This document shows, in pieces, positions 17,801-24,958 of a stretch of DNA of 36,797 nt (position 1 is the first letter of the stretch; each line of letters opens with the position of its first letter). The DNA is from Caldisericaceae bacterium (GTDB lineage Bacteria; Caldisericota; Caldisericia; Caldisericales; Caldisericaceae), in contig JAINCR010000012.1 of NCBI GenBank assembly GCA_036574215.1, positions 1-36,797 on the forward strand, in the 5' to 3' direction. A program made the translations under genes and the position numbers. The notes under the pieces are model-generated. The model was not told the DNA's origin and did no database searches. It was given only the letters and a program-made list of their open reading frames with translations.

Positions 17801-18500
17801 AAAAGGTGCACAGAAAGATTTAGAAGGAAACGAATTGGTTTTAAAACTCCCCAAATATGTTGATTTTATTAGTGCTGAAGCAAGCAAGGGAAAGGTTTCT
17901 TTTGCTAATTCTCTTGTATCATTTAACGGGAGCTTAGAAAGTGGCGAAACAGTTAAATTAAAGTTGAGAATGAAGCTATCCAAAGATGTTCCAAATGCAT
18001 ATAAAGAAGTATTTAATGGAACATTGAATTACGATGGGGATGGTGTTAAGAAAAATACTGCTAAAAATGAGTTTGAGTTTTATTTCTTTACTTCCTACAA
18101 AGTTGAAGTTAATCTTCCTTTTGAAGGTAATTATCTTTTTAGAAACAAAGAAAAAATTCCTTTTACCATTAAAAATATCGTAACTCATTATGATGAAAAG
18201 ATAAAAGATTATACAACTTCTTTAGAAGATTTAAGTAAGGCATTAGGAATGGATTATAACTTCGATGGAAAAAAACTCACTCTTGTCTTCTTTGAAAACA
18301 AATACGAGCATTGGGTAGGTCAAAACAAGTCATTACTTAATGGAAACGCTGTGCCGTTGGTTGAAGGTAATAGTAGTATTGCAAGTTATGTTGAGAACGG
18401 TAACATAGTTTTTCCACTTACTGCACTTGCAAAATCTTTTGGTTTTAAGTATAACATAGACAATGGAAATAAAAATTTAAATATAACATATTTACCGTAG
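14841..18500 (+). CDS. Cell-surface GH57 amylopullulanase-like lipoprotein
   Basis: A 1219-residue secreted lipoprotein. A signal peptide ends in the lipobox LLQGC, with acylated C21. The GH57 catalytic region (about 28-450) has HNHQP at 35-39, nucleophile E289 in WASEC and acid/base D389 in LDGENAWE, so the active site looks intact. After a linker comes a glucodextranase-C-terminal-like domain (about 709-960), as in archaeal type II pullulanases. A beta domain of the CARDB/DUF11 kind (about 972-1085) and a copper-amine-oxidase N-terminal-like domain (about 1087-1219) follow. The enzyme probably cleaves alpha-1,4 and alpha-1,6 bonds of starch, glycogen or pullulan outside the cytoplasm. AAAGGAGG six bases before the ATG sets the start. 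A ROK regulator follows. Confidence 0.9.
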   Translation: MKKLVSLLLVIALLIPLLQGCSSKPKPLNVIIVWHNHQPFYKDPLTNEFILPWVRLHGAKDYYRMPYIVSQFPDLHITFDLSGSLISQIIDYQNGQIDENLKLSKIIPEDLSTSQKIKILSIPGGFFDINWDHIVKKVPLFNDILEKRNTAFKDSSDNPEIAVQKLSPQDYLNLQTLFNLFWLDIDFIKNDKDLSLLLDKAYKKNNFTISDRDLVLKKQMEIINKIFGIYKDLSSKNLIELVSTPYAHPISPLLVDFGLSIDLSKQLDKSNEVFYKVFGFYPKGIWASECAINDETLKIFSEKGLKWTISDVDNLPQLGVNKDDPLEKYVPYEINGVTVFFRDKYLSDGIGFRYSGQSVNEAVSDVENTLRSIQSLNKNGSLVYTIALDGENAWEYYNNDGNDFLKAFYGKLSSLQKEGVIKVVTPSEYLSKFKPKSVSEHTVTVLDLSGKDISNINSYSNLPTKEVQGYFGESSWINPTLDTWIGEPQENVAWKWLIDAHKTFNESKNSLSEENLNKANDFLLIAEGSDWFWWYGSDQSSGNDRGFDRLYKLYLGGLYKTLGKQIPDYLFGNFFPDGEPYSMSEVSLKENEPKSIDIPSQNIKASINFDGKNISISFPLKDYIVAVYYGKTLNTFLREQKKPIDFSIDYFPFDKDSIGMPVDFESYFVNGKTSIDTTNLNLDKLYISLVSLKDGKLVSFTEPLRIKLPVKISGALVGELYDEANDDNGPGTYTYPLNDVFKNRGHLFDLISFKMFDNGENYLLQYEMGSVGGNPWNGPNGFSFQIIETYFDVKDGGKTVTIDPKGPKVNIDPNHPWDLAIRVAGWSYGNFIMDASDNVYQGELGISVDNEKNIINVILPKKYLNISSSYKPYITILSGNQDGYGEGYFRAIQQTASEWASGGGNPEAINEGILPKVFDIFVPRGMTQKDILTSYDVKNKTFATVPMLPLSTALKTPNLIGTYELNLPKIMLPLTEFEVSIDIKNNGKGAQKDLEGNELVLKLPKYVDFISAEASKGKVSFANSLVSFNGSLESGETVKLKLRMKLSKDVPNAYKEVFNGTLNYDGDGVKKNTAKNEFEFYFFTSYKVEVNLPFEGNYLFRNKEKIPFTIKNIVTHYDEKIKDYTTSLEDLSKALGMDYNFDGKKLTLVFFENKYEHWVGQNKSLLNGNAVPLVEGNSSIASYVENGNIVFPLTALAKSFGFKYNIDNGNKNLNITYLP

Positions 18501-18531
18501 TTGGTGGGTATAAAAATTTGATTGTAAAAAA

Positions 18532-19719
18532 ATGAAAGGGAAAAACCAGAAGGATTTAAAAGAAGAAAACACTTCAATGCTTTTGAGGTTAGTTAGGGAT
18601 AATCCAGATGTCTCCCGTATTGATGTCGTTCGGGAGACATCTTTAACACCTCCTACGGTCTCAAGGATTGTCGCCTTCCTTACAATGAACGGTGTTCTTT
18701 CCGAAAGAAAAGCAGATACAAGCAACATTGGAAGAAAGCCGTTCTACCTTGCTTTCGTTGGGGGAAATTTTTTGGCAATTGTAGTCGAGATATCCTATAC
18801 GTTTGTCCTTTTCGCAATAGCGGATCTCAATGGTGGAATCAAGTATAAAAGGGAAATTAAAACAGATACTTCCATCTCAAATAGTGAACTTAAGAAAATT
18901 ATTTTAGAAAATGTGAATGATCTTAAAAGAATTTTTCCTTCTGTAATTGCAGTAGGTATGTCTTCACCTGGGAGGGTAGATCCTAAAAAAGGTGTAATAG
19001 TAAGTATTCCAAATCTTAGGAATATAAGCCATTTTGATATAAAAGATATTGAAATGGTTGTTAACATTCCTGTCTTCATTCTAAACGATGCAAACGCAGA
19101 AGCACTTGCAGAAAGGTATTTTGGAGAAGGAAGAGAAGTTAAAGACTTTCTTTTACTTCACATTGGCTTTGGAATTGGGGGCGGTTTTGTTGTAAATAGA
19201 AAACTTTACAATGGCAATTTTGGAGTTTCTTTAGAAATAGGTCATATATCTATAGATCCAAATGGTCTTAAGTGTGATTGTGGAAATATTGGGTGTGTAG
19301 AATTATACGCAAGTTATAACAAAATACTAGAAGACATTGCTCATGCTGTTAATAGAGATACTTTAACAGAGGATGAAGTAGTGAGTTTACTTAAAAATAA
19401 GAACAGTAATGCAATTGAAGTTATTAAGAAAAAAGCCTCATTAATAGGACAAATGCTTTTAAGTGTGGTAAATGTTTTAGCACCTGAGAAAATTATCGTT
19501 GCAGGACCAGCAATTAAGATAAGTGACTTCTTAATTCCTGCTATAAAAGAGGTGCTTTATTCAAAGTCTTTTTATGGATTTGGAAGCGGTATCAAGATTG
19601 TGCAATCAAAATTAAAAGAGAATGTAGGCTTAATAGGAGCAATGTCTGTAGTATTGGAAGAGTTTTTGGATCATCCTTATGAATTTATAGGCCGTAGAGC
19701 AATGACAAGAAAGCAATAG
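18532..19719 (+). CDS. ROK-family transcriptional regulator (XylR/NagC type)
   Basis: A 395-residue repressor-type protein. A winged helix-turn-helix (about residues 12-75, TPPTVSRIVAFL as recognition region) precedes a ROK sugar-kinase-like domain with NDANAEALAE and the zinc motif C248-D-C250-GNIG-C255. Such proteins bind palindromic operators and release them on binding a sugar or sugar phosphate. Position after the GH57 gene suggests control of alpha-glucan use, which is inference. No good ribosome-binding site precedes the ATG; TATAAA at 18509-18514 might be a -10. A perfect 12-bp inverted repeat lies at 18606-18642 inside the helix-turn-helix codons. The 3' end overlaps the convergent gene by 35 bases. 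Confidence 0.88.
   Translation: MKGKNQKDLKEENTSMLLRLVRDNPDVSRIDVVRETSLTPPTVSRIVAFLTMNGVLSERKADTSNIGRKPFYLAFVGGNFLAIVVEISYTFVLFAIADLNGGIKYKREIKTDTSISNSELKKIILENVNDLKRIFPSVIAVGMSSPGRVDPKKGVIVSIPNLRNISHFDIKDIEMVVNIPVFILNDANAEALAERYFGEGREVKDFLLLHIGFGIGGGFVVNRKLYNGNFGVSLEIGHISIDPNGLKCDCGNIGCVELYASYNKILEDIAHAVNRDTLTEDEVVSLLKNKNSNAIEVIKKKASLIGQMLLSVVNVLAPEKIIVAGPAIKISDFLIPAIKEVLYSKSFYGFGSGIKIVQSKLKENVGLIGAMSVVLEEFLDHPYEFIGRRAMTRKQ
18606..18642. repeat. Perfect 12-bp inverted repeat within the ROK gene
   Basis: AGATGTCTCCCG at 18606-18617 is matched exactly by its reverse complement at 18631-18642, across a 13-base loop. Seven of the twelve positions are G or C in an otherwise AT-rich gene. It could be an operator for autoregulation, an RNA hairpin in the mRNA, or chance. 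No second copy is seen near the GH57 promoter. Confidence 0.75.
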
Positions 19720-20245
19720 TAACAAATAAGAGTGTTAATATTCCTAATGTGTAGAGTTGGGTATTTACAGGTGGATACTCTTTTGATTTAATATAATCTT
19801 TTGTTTCTCTATGGTTGATTAGATAAAGAGTATAAATTTGCCAAGGTAAGATAAGGATACTCATCAAAGCTGCTCTATCTGGCGAAAGTCTTGCGATTCC
19901 CATAGCAAGATAGGGTGTAAAAGCACCTACATTAAAAAGCGCAATAAAGGAAGCAGATTCTTTAAAAAATAACATACTTAAGAGAAATAATAAGTTTAAT
20001 GAGATTAAAAAAATCATGATGTTTTTTGCAACTTTGGTTGAGTTTGGAGATTTTTTTATAAGAAGCACAAAGGGTATCGAAGCGATCATAAAAAAAAGGA
20101 TAAGTATTGCCAATAAATATTTTGTTAGTAAACTTTCTACAATTTTGAATCTTAAGTACAGGTTGTAAGCAAAAACAATGTAATAAGAAAGACCAATCCC
20201 TAATATATACACCAAAATTTTGTATTCTTTGGGCATTCTATCCAT
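19685..20245 (-). CDS. Unrecognised six-helix membrane protein
   Basis: A 186-residue very hydrophobic protein I cannot place in a named family. About six membrane helices are visible (roughly residues 9-30, 40-62, 74-92, 97-118, 124-143 and 158-184), linked by short loops with some basic residues (KKSPNSTK near 64-71). No catalytic motif stands out. The first codons overlap the end of aspS by 8 bases; ATG 20236 is an alternative start three residues in. It is the third gene after hisS and aspS on the minus strand, so co-transcription is likely. Its stop lies 35 bases inside the convergent ROK gene. Coding is supported by length and helix pattern only. Confidence 0.7.
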   Translation of the reverse strand: MDRMPKEYKILVYILGIGLSYYIVFAYNLYLRFKIVESLLTKYLLAILILFFMIASIPFVLLIKKSPNSTKVAKNIMIFLISLNLLFLLSMLFFKESASFIALFNVGAFTPYLAMGIARLSPDRAALMSILILPWQIYTLYLINHRETKDYIKSKEYPPVNTQLYTLGILTLLFVTIAFLSLLYGL

Positions 20246-21986
20246 TTTTTATCTGCAAACCCAACTCTTCTAATTGTTTTTTATCGACTTCACTTGGTGC
20301 ATCTGTTAATGGGCAAGTTCCCGAAGTTGTTTTTGGGAAGGCAATTACATCCCTTAAACTTTTTGCATTACTTAACAACCAAACCAATCTATCCAATCCG
20401 AAGGCAATTCCGCCATGTGGAGGAGCACCATATTTAAAGGCATTTATAAGAAAACCAAACCTTGATTCTATTTCCTCATCTTTTAAACCAATTGCTTTAA
20501 ATACCCTTTTTTGAAGTTCAGGATCATGGATTCTAATACTTCCCCCACCGAGTTCACTTCCATTCAATACTAAATCATATGCAATTGCCCTAACATCTTC
20601 TTTATCACTTTCTAATTTGGGTAAATCATCTATGTTTGGCATTGTAAATGGATGATGCTCTGCAACATATCTTCCTTCCTCTTCACTAAACGAAAAAAAC
20701 GGAAAGTCAACAATCCAAAGAAAATTCCATAGATTCTTCTTAATTAAGTTGAATGTTTCTCCAAAGTATAGTCTAATTCTTCCTAAAGTTTCAAAGCCGC
20801 CCTTTTTGGGTACTGAAAATAACGTAAGTAAATCGCCGTTTTTCGCTATTTTGAGAATTGCATTTTTTTCTTCATCTGAAAGGTATTTTTCATAAGAAGA
20901 TTCAATGTGATTGTCAATAATTTTAAATTCGATAAAACCAACAACTCCGAATTGTTTAGTTGCTTCTTTTAAATTTTTGATTTCATTTCTTGATAGATTT
21001 GCCTTTTCTGGTATTGAAAGAGCAAGGATTAAATTTTCCTTTGTATTTTGAAGTATTTTTAACTGTGTGTCTTTGAAGGCATTTGTTATATCTTGGATAT
21101 GTAGATCAAAACGGGTGTCTGGTTTATCAGAACCAAAATTTCTCATTGCATCTTTATAAGTCATTCTTGGAAAAGGAGTTTGAATCTCTATATTCATAAC
21201 CTCCCTAAATAGAGTTTTGAACATCTCTTCAACAAGATTTATAATATCCTCTTGTTCAACAAAAGACAATTCTAAATCTATTTGTGTGAATTCAGGTTGT
21301 CTATCCACTCTTAAATCTTCATCTCTAAAGCATCGTGCAATTTGGAAGTATTTTTCAAATCCACCAATCATAAGAATTTGTTTAAAGAGTTGTGGGGATT
21401 GTGGTAAGGCATAAAAATGCCCTTTATTTATTCTTGATGGCACAAGAAAATCTCTTGCTCCTTCTGGTGTGCTTTTTGTTAGGTTCGGAGTTTCAACTTC
21501 AATGAAATCTTTTGATATTAGAAATTGCCTAATGGTTTGAGTAATCTTTGCCCTTAGTTCAAAAATTCGTCTTACTTCTTCTTTTCTTAAATCGAGATAC
21601 CTATACTTTAAGCGTAAGGTTTCATCTATTATTTGGTCTGAAAATGGGTTAAAAGGCAAATCTTGGGCTCTAGAAAATATTTCGTAATCTTTTAATTCTA
21701 TTTCAAAATAACCTGTCTTCAAATTTACATTCGGATTTTCTCTTCTTTTTACTACCCCTTTAACTCCTAAAACAGATTCTATCTTTAAACTTTCTAACTC
21801 TTCAAACCTTACTTTATCAATTGCGTTTGGATACACAACAACTTGGACTAATCCACTTCTGTCTCTTAAGTCAAAAAATAAGATTCCTCCTAAATTTCTT
21901 TTCCTATGGATCCATCCATTGACGACGACTTCTTTTGAGACTAAATTTTCATCAATATCTGAGTTAAAAACTGTTCTTTTAAGCAT
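20238..21986 (-). CDS. aspS: Aspartyl-tRNA synthetase
   Basis: A 582-residue class II synthetase of the bacterial type that charges tRNA-Asp. The N-terminal OB-fold anticodon domain (about residues 1-105, VNGWIHRKRNLGG) is followed by the catalytic core with motif 2 (ARCFRDEDLRVDRQPEFTQ), the bacterial GAD insertion domain (about 290-400), and motif 3 (GIAFGLDRLVWLL). The presence of the GAD insert separates it from archaeal AspRS and AsnRS. Whether it also aspartylates tRNA-Asn cannot be told without knowing if GatCAB is present. The start overlaps the end of hisS by 8 bases, making a hisS-aspS pair common in bacteria. Confidence 0.97.
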   Translation of the reverse strand: MLKRTVFNSDIDENLVSKEVVVNGWIHRKRNLGGILFFDLRDRSGLVQVVVYPNAIDKVRFEELESLKIESVLGVKGVVKRRENPNVNLKTGYFEIELKDYEIFSRAQDLPFNPFSDQIIDETLRLKYRYLDLRKEEVRRIFELRAKITQTIRQFLISKDFIEVETPNLTKSTPEGARDFLVPSRINKGHFYALPQSPQLFKQILMIGGFEKYFQIARCFRDEDLRVDRQPEFTQIDLELSFVEQEDIINLVEEMFKTLFREVMNIEIQTPFPRMTYKDAMRNFGSDKPDTRFDLHIQDITNAFKDTQLKILQNTKENLILALSIPEKANLSRNEIKNLKEATKQFGVVGFIEFKIIDNHIESSYEKYLSDEEKNAILKIAKNGDLLTLFSVPKKGGFETLGRIRLYFGETFNLIKKNLWNFLWIVDFPFFSFSEEEGRYVAEHHPFTMPNIDDLPKLESDKEDVRAIAYDLVLNGSELGGGSIRIHDPELQKRVFKAIGLKDEEIESRFGFLINAFKYGAPPHGGIAFGLDRLVWLLSNAKSLRDVIAFPKTTSGTCPLTDAPSEVDKKQLEELGLQIKNG

Positions 21987-23232
21987 ATTTCTTCCCCCTA
22001 ATAAAATCTATTAAGTGTTCTTTTTTGAAATTTTCTTGTTCTGAAGTTTGCATATTCTTTACTTTAATCGTTTTAGTGCTTATTTCTTCACTTCCAATTA
22101 TAACGGTAAAAGAAACACCTACTTTACTTGCTCTTTTTATTTGGTTTCCGATGTTGTCGCCCTTTACATCTAAGTATGCAATAAAGCCATTATCTTTAAG
22201 TATATTGGCTACTTCATAGGCTTCTTTTAAAAATTGTTTATCATAGGCAATGTATATGCTTTCCTTCTCTTTAATCGAGTAATTTTGTGCTTTTAGAATT
22301 TCAATTAGTCTTTCAATACCCATTGCAAAACCAACTCCAGGTGTTTTTCTTCCGCCTAAGTCTTCAATGAGATAATCATATCTTCCTCCACCTAAAAGGG
22401 CGTTTTGGCTTCCAAGATCCTCAGAAATCACTTCAAAAACAGTCTTCGAATAATAGTCAAGTCCTCTTACAAGTTTATTATCAATTTCAAACGGTATACC
22501 AAGTTGCTTGAGCCCCTTTTTAACTTCTTCAAAATGTAATTTACAATCTTCACATAGGTAATCATTAATTGTTGGCAAAGAATTTTTAAGTTCTTCTTTT
22601 TCTTCTTTGCAGTCAAGAATTCTTAAAGGATTTGTATCAAATCTCCTTTTACAGTTATCGCATAATTCTTCAAAATGTGGAATAAGAGCATTTTTAAGGG
22701 CTTCTTTGTAAATTGGTCTACAAGTTCTACAACCAATGCTATTAATTTTTATCTTAAGATTTTTTATGTTTAAACTCTCAATTAATTTAATTGCAATTTG
22801 TATTACTTCAATATCTAAAGTTGGTGAGATATCTCCAAGTGCTTCGACACCAAATTGATAGAATTCTCTATATCTTCCTCTTTGTGGGTTCTCATATCTA
22901 AAACATTGCCCAAAATAGTATAACCTAAGAGGTTTTGGCTTAGTTTCCATATGATGCTCGATATAACTTCTTGCAACAGAGGCAGTAAACTCTGGCCGTA
23001 ATGAGAGAAGTCTTTCGCCTTTATCCATAAAGGTGAACATTTCCTTTTCAACAATATCTGTAGTATCACCAACAGAACGGTTGAATAACTCTGCATACTC
23101 TACTGTTGGTAAAACTATAGGTTTATAGCCAAAGCTTTTTGCAACAGATGAAGCAATATTTTGTATGTGCTCAAATATGAGAGCATCTTCAAAGAGTATG
23201 TCTTTAAATCCCTTGACATTTTTTATTTCCAT
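21979..23232 (-). CDS. hisS: Histidyl-tRNA synthetase
   Basis: A 417-residue class II synthetase charging tRNA-His. Seen are RPEFTASVAR, motif 2 QCFRYENPQRGR, the His-specific RGLDYYSKTVFEV and GGRYDYLIEDLGG, and a C-terminal anticodon-binding domain. Paired cysteines (CRTC, CDNC, C..., CEDC at about 170-245) form the probable zinc-binding insert found in many bacterial HisRS. I place the start at ATG 23232: GGGAG at 23241-23245 is 8 bases upstream, whereas the in-frame ATG at 23247 lies at the predicted transcription start without a ribosome-binding site. First gene of the hisS-aspS-membrane protein operon. No T-box leader is possible in such a short leader. Confidence 0.96.
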   Translation of the reverse strand: MEIKNVKGFKDILFEDALIFEHIQNIASSVAKSFGYKPIVLPTVEYAELFNRSVGDTTDIVEKEMFTFMDKGERLLSLRPEFTASVARSYIEHHMETKPKPLRLYYFGQCFRYENPQRGRYREFYQFGVEALGDISPTLDIEVIQIAIKLIESLNIKNLKIKINSIGCRTCRPIYKEALKNALIPHFEELCDNCKRRFDTNPLRILDCKEEKEELKNSLPTINDYLCEDCKLHFEEVKKGLKQLGIPFEIDNKLVRGLDYYSKTVFEVISEDLGSQNALLGGGRYDYLIEDLGGRKTPGVGFAMGIERLIEILKAQNYSIKEKESIYIAYDKQFLKEAYEVANILKDNGFIAYLDVKGDNIGNQIKRASKVGVSFTVIIGSEEISTKTIKVKNMQTSEQENFKKEHLIDFIRGKKYA

Positions 23233-23259
23233 TTTCTTATCTCCCATGGTATATAGAGA

Positions 23260-23288
23260 ATTTTAATACACTTTACAGAAAAAATCAA
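23260..23288 (-). promoter_or_regulatory. Promoter for hisS-aspS operon
   Basis: Read on the minus strand, TTGATT (23288-23283) and TAAAAT (23265-23260) are 17 bases apart. The start would fall near 23253, about 20 bases before the preferred hisS ATG at 23232, with the ribosome-binding site between. It diverges from the promoter at 23335-23343; the 100-base gap holds only these two promoters. Confidence 0.6.
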
Positions 23289-23334
23289 GCAATGCCCTTT
23301 GAGAAAAGTTAAAATTTTTGAATTTAGATTCTTC

Positions 23335-23343
23335 TGATATAAT
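23335..23343 (+). promoter_or_regulatory. Extended -10 promoter giving a probable leaderless mRNA
   Basis: TGATATAAT at 23335-23343 is a perfect extended -10. Only six bases (TTAGAC) separate it from the ATG at 23350, so transcription should start at or within a base or two of that ATG. No ribosome-binding site exists between. A -35 is not clear. Confidence 0.65.
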
Positions 23344-23349
23344 TTAGAC

Positions 23350-24210
23350 ATGAAAAACCAATTTTTAGATCAACAAAAGGATGAACTCAACGGTTTTAAA
23401 ATTTATTCTTATTTAGCTTCTAAATCAAAAGGAAAAAACAAGGAGATACTTTCTAAGATTGCTCTTGAAGAGGCTAAGCACTATAAAATTTTGAAAGACA
23501 TTACAAAAGTTAACGTTAAAGAGCATTTCTTTTTGGTTGCCTTATACAAGATCCTGGCGGTGTTATTCGGAGTTACCTTTGTAATCAAATTAATGGAAAA
23601 AAATGAGAAAAAAGCTACCGATGAATATGCAAATTTTATAAAAGCTGGTTATGAATCATTTGCTAAAGAAGTTTTAATAGATGAACAGAGTCATGAGAAT
23701 ACCCTCATACAGCTAATTGAAGAAGAAAGAGTTGATTACGTTAGCTCTATTGTCCTTGGCCTAAACGATGCTTTAGTTGAAATAACCGGAACTATTTCTG
23801 GTTTATCGTCAGCACTCCAAAACTCAAAAACCATAGGAGTTGCAGGGTTAATAACAGGTATTGCCGCATCTTTTTCAATGGCTGCTTCTGAATATATTTC
23901 TAAAAAGACTGATATAAAAACAGAAAGAAGTCCAATAAAAGCCGCTTTTTATACATTTTTTGCTTATTTTCTTGTTGTTATTTTACTTGTATTACCTTTC
24001 TTTTTCTTAAGTAATTACTATATCGCTTTTTTAATTTCCATTGTTGTTGGTGTAGCTATTATTACTATTTTTTCTTTCTATATTGCTACTGTTCAAGATA
24101 AAAGCTTCTTAAAGAGTTTTATTGAGATGGTGTTTGTTGTTTTTGGTGTTGTTTTGCTAACATTCCTTATAGGTTTATTGGCAAGAAGTTTCTTACATAT
24201 TAATATTTAG
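23350..24210 (+). CDS. Ferritin-like/VIT1 fusion membrane protein (MbfA-like iron transporter)
   Basis: A 286-residue protein joining an N-terminal ferritin-like (rubrerythrin-type) domain to a VIT1/CCC1 transporter domain. The first part (about residues 1-120) has diiron ligands in E12, E41-x2-H44 and E112-x2-H115, with a hydrophobic stretch at 60-80. The second part (about 128-286) begins with DYVSSIVLGLNDALVEITG and holds about five membrane helices, with SFSMAASEYIS typical of the family. Relatives such as MbfA of rhizobia export ferrous iron and protect against iron and peroxide stress. A manganese role is also possible. The transcript looks leaderless. The TPR gene starts 11 bases after its stop. 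Confidence 0.87.
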   Translation: MKNQFLDQQKDELNGFKIYSYLASKSKGKNKEILSKIALEEAKHYKILKDITKVNVKEHFFLVALYKILAVLFGVTFVIKLMEKNEKKATDEYANFIKAGYESFAKEVLIDEQSHENTLIQLIEEERVDYVSSIVLGLNDALVEITGTISGLSSALQNSKTIGVAGLITGIAASFSMAASEYISKKTDIKTERSPIKAAFYTFFAYFLVVILLVLPFFFLSNYYIAFLISIVVGVAIITIFSFYIATVQDKSFLKSFIEMVFVVFGVVLLTFLIGLLARSFLHINI

Positions 24211-24221
24211 AGAGGTGCTGT

Positions 24222-24950
24222 GTGATTAAAAAAGTTCCTAAATTCTTCGTAAGTTTAATCACCATAGGGTATGTCTTTGCTTTTTTCTCGCTGTTTGATA
24301 AAACAAAGCAGTATTTTGGATTGGCTTCATTTTTGGTTGCCGTTGTATTACATCTTGTGTTAATTTTATCTAATGAATACAAGTCTTCAAGGCATCTTTC
24401 CCTTGCTTCAAAGTATATTGAAAAGGGTGATAGCATTAGGGCATACGAGGAAGTAATTACTGCTTCCAAATTATTCGAAAATGAGGAAGAATTATACAGG
24501 TTATTTCATGATAAAAACAAGTTCAAAGATACTGTAAAAAAGGTAGCTAGCTTAATCAGTCAAAATTTTGAAAAATACGACACTCCATACTTAAGACTTA
24601 TTGCTGCCATGTTTTACTACATAGGTGAAGATTTAATTAAGGCAAAAAATACTCTCTTAGTAGTTGATGAAGATAAACTAACTATAAAAATGGTAAGATT
24701 GCTTGGCTCAATTTTTTATGAACTTAAAGACTATAATCTTGCTTTAAAGTATCTTTCCCTTTATGACCCTCCGTATCTTCCCATGAATGAAGATGAACTT
24801 GCAGTTGTTTTTGGAATGGGATTGTGTTTTCTTAACCTGAAAGATATGAATAAGGCAATAGAGTACTTTTCAAGGGTCGAAACAAAAAATCCAAAATACG
24901 GAAACGTTCAAAAAATATTGGATAATCTACTTCAACAAGATCAAGACTAA
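24222..24950 (+). CDS. Membrane-anchored TPR-repeat protein
   Basis: A 242-residue protein with two N-terminal membrane helices (about residues 8-24 and 30-50) followed by helical repeats. TPR-like units include HLSLASKYIEKGDSIRAYEEV (about 57-77), the stretch around LALKYLSLYDP (about 172-183) and GMGLCFLNLKDMNKAIEYFSRV (about 197-218). The repeats face one side of the membrane and presumably bind a protein partner that I cannot name. The start is GTG 24222 with GAGG at 24212-24215; the upstream stop is at 24208-24210, so it is likely co-transcribed with the iron-transporter gene. A link to metal transport is guilt by association only. Confidence 0.78.
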   Translation: MIKKVPKFFVSLITIGYVFAFFSLFDKTKQYFGLASFLVAVVLHLVLILSNEYKSSRHLSLASKYIEKGDSIRAYEEVITASKLFENEEELYRLFHDKNKFKDTVKKVASLISQNFEKYDTPYLRLIAAMFYYIGEDLIKAKNTLLVVDEDKLTIKMVRLLGSIFYELKDYNLALKYLSLYDPPYLPMNEDELAVVFGMGLCFLNLKDMNKAIEYFSRVETKNPKYGNVQKILDNLLQQDQD

Positions 24951-24957
24951 AGTCTTG
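24942..24957. terminator. Small hairpin between convergent genes, possible terminator
   Basis: CAAGAC 24942-24947 and GTCTTG 24952-24957 pair across TAAA. The hairpin spans the TPR gene stop codon and ends just before the stop of the opposing lapA-like gene. Three T residues follow on the plus strand. The 6-bp stem is short for a rho-independent terminator, but its position at the convergent junction fits. Confidence 0.4.
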
Positions 24958-24958
24958 T

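Noticed and set aside
23245-23247. ATG 23247 as the hisS start
   Set aside because: It has no ribosome-binding site and lies at the predicted transcript start; ATG 23232 has GGGAG eight bases before it.
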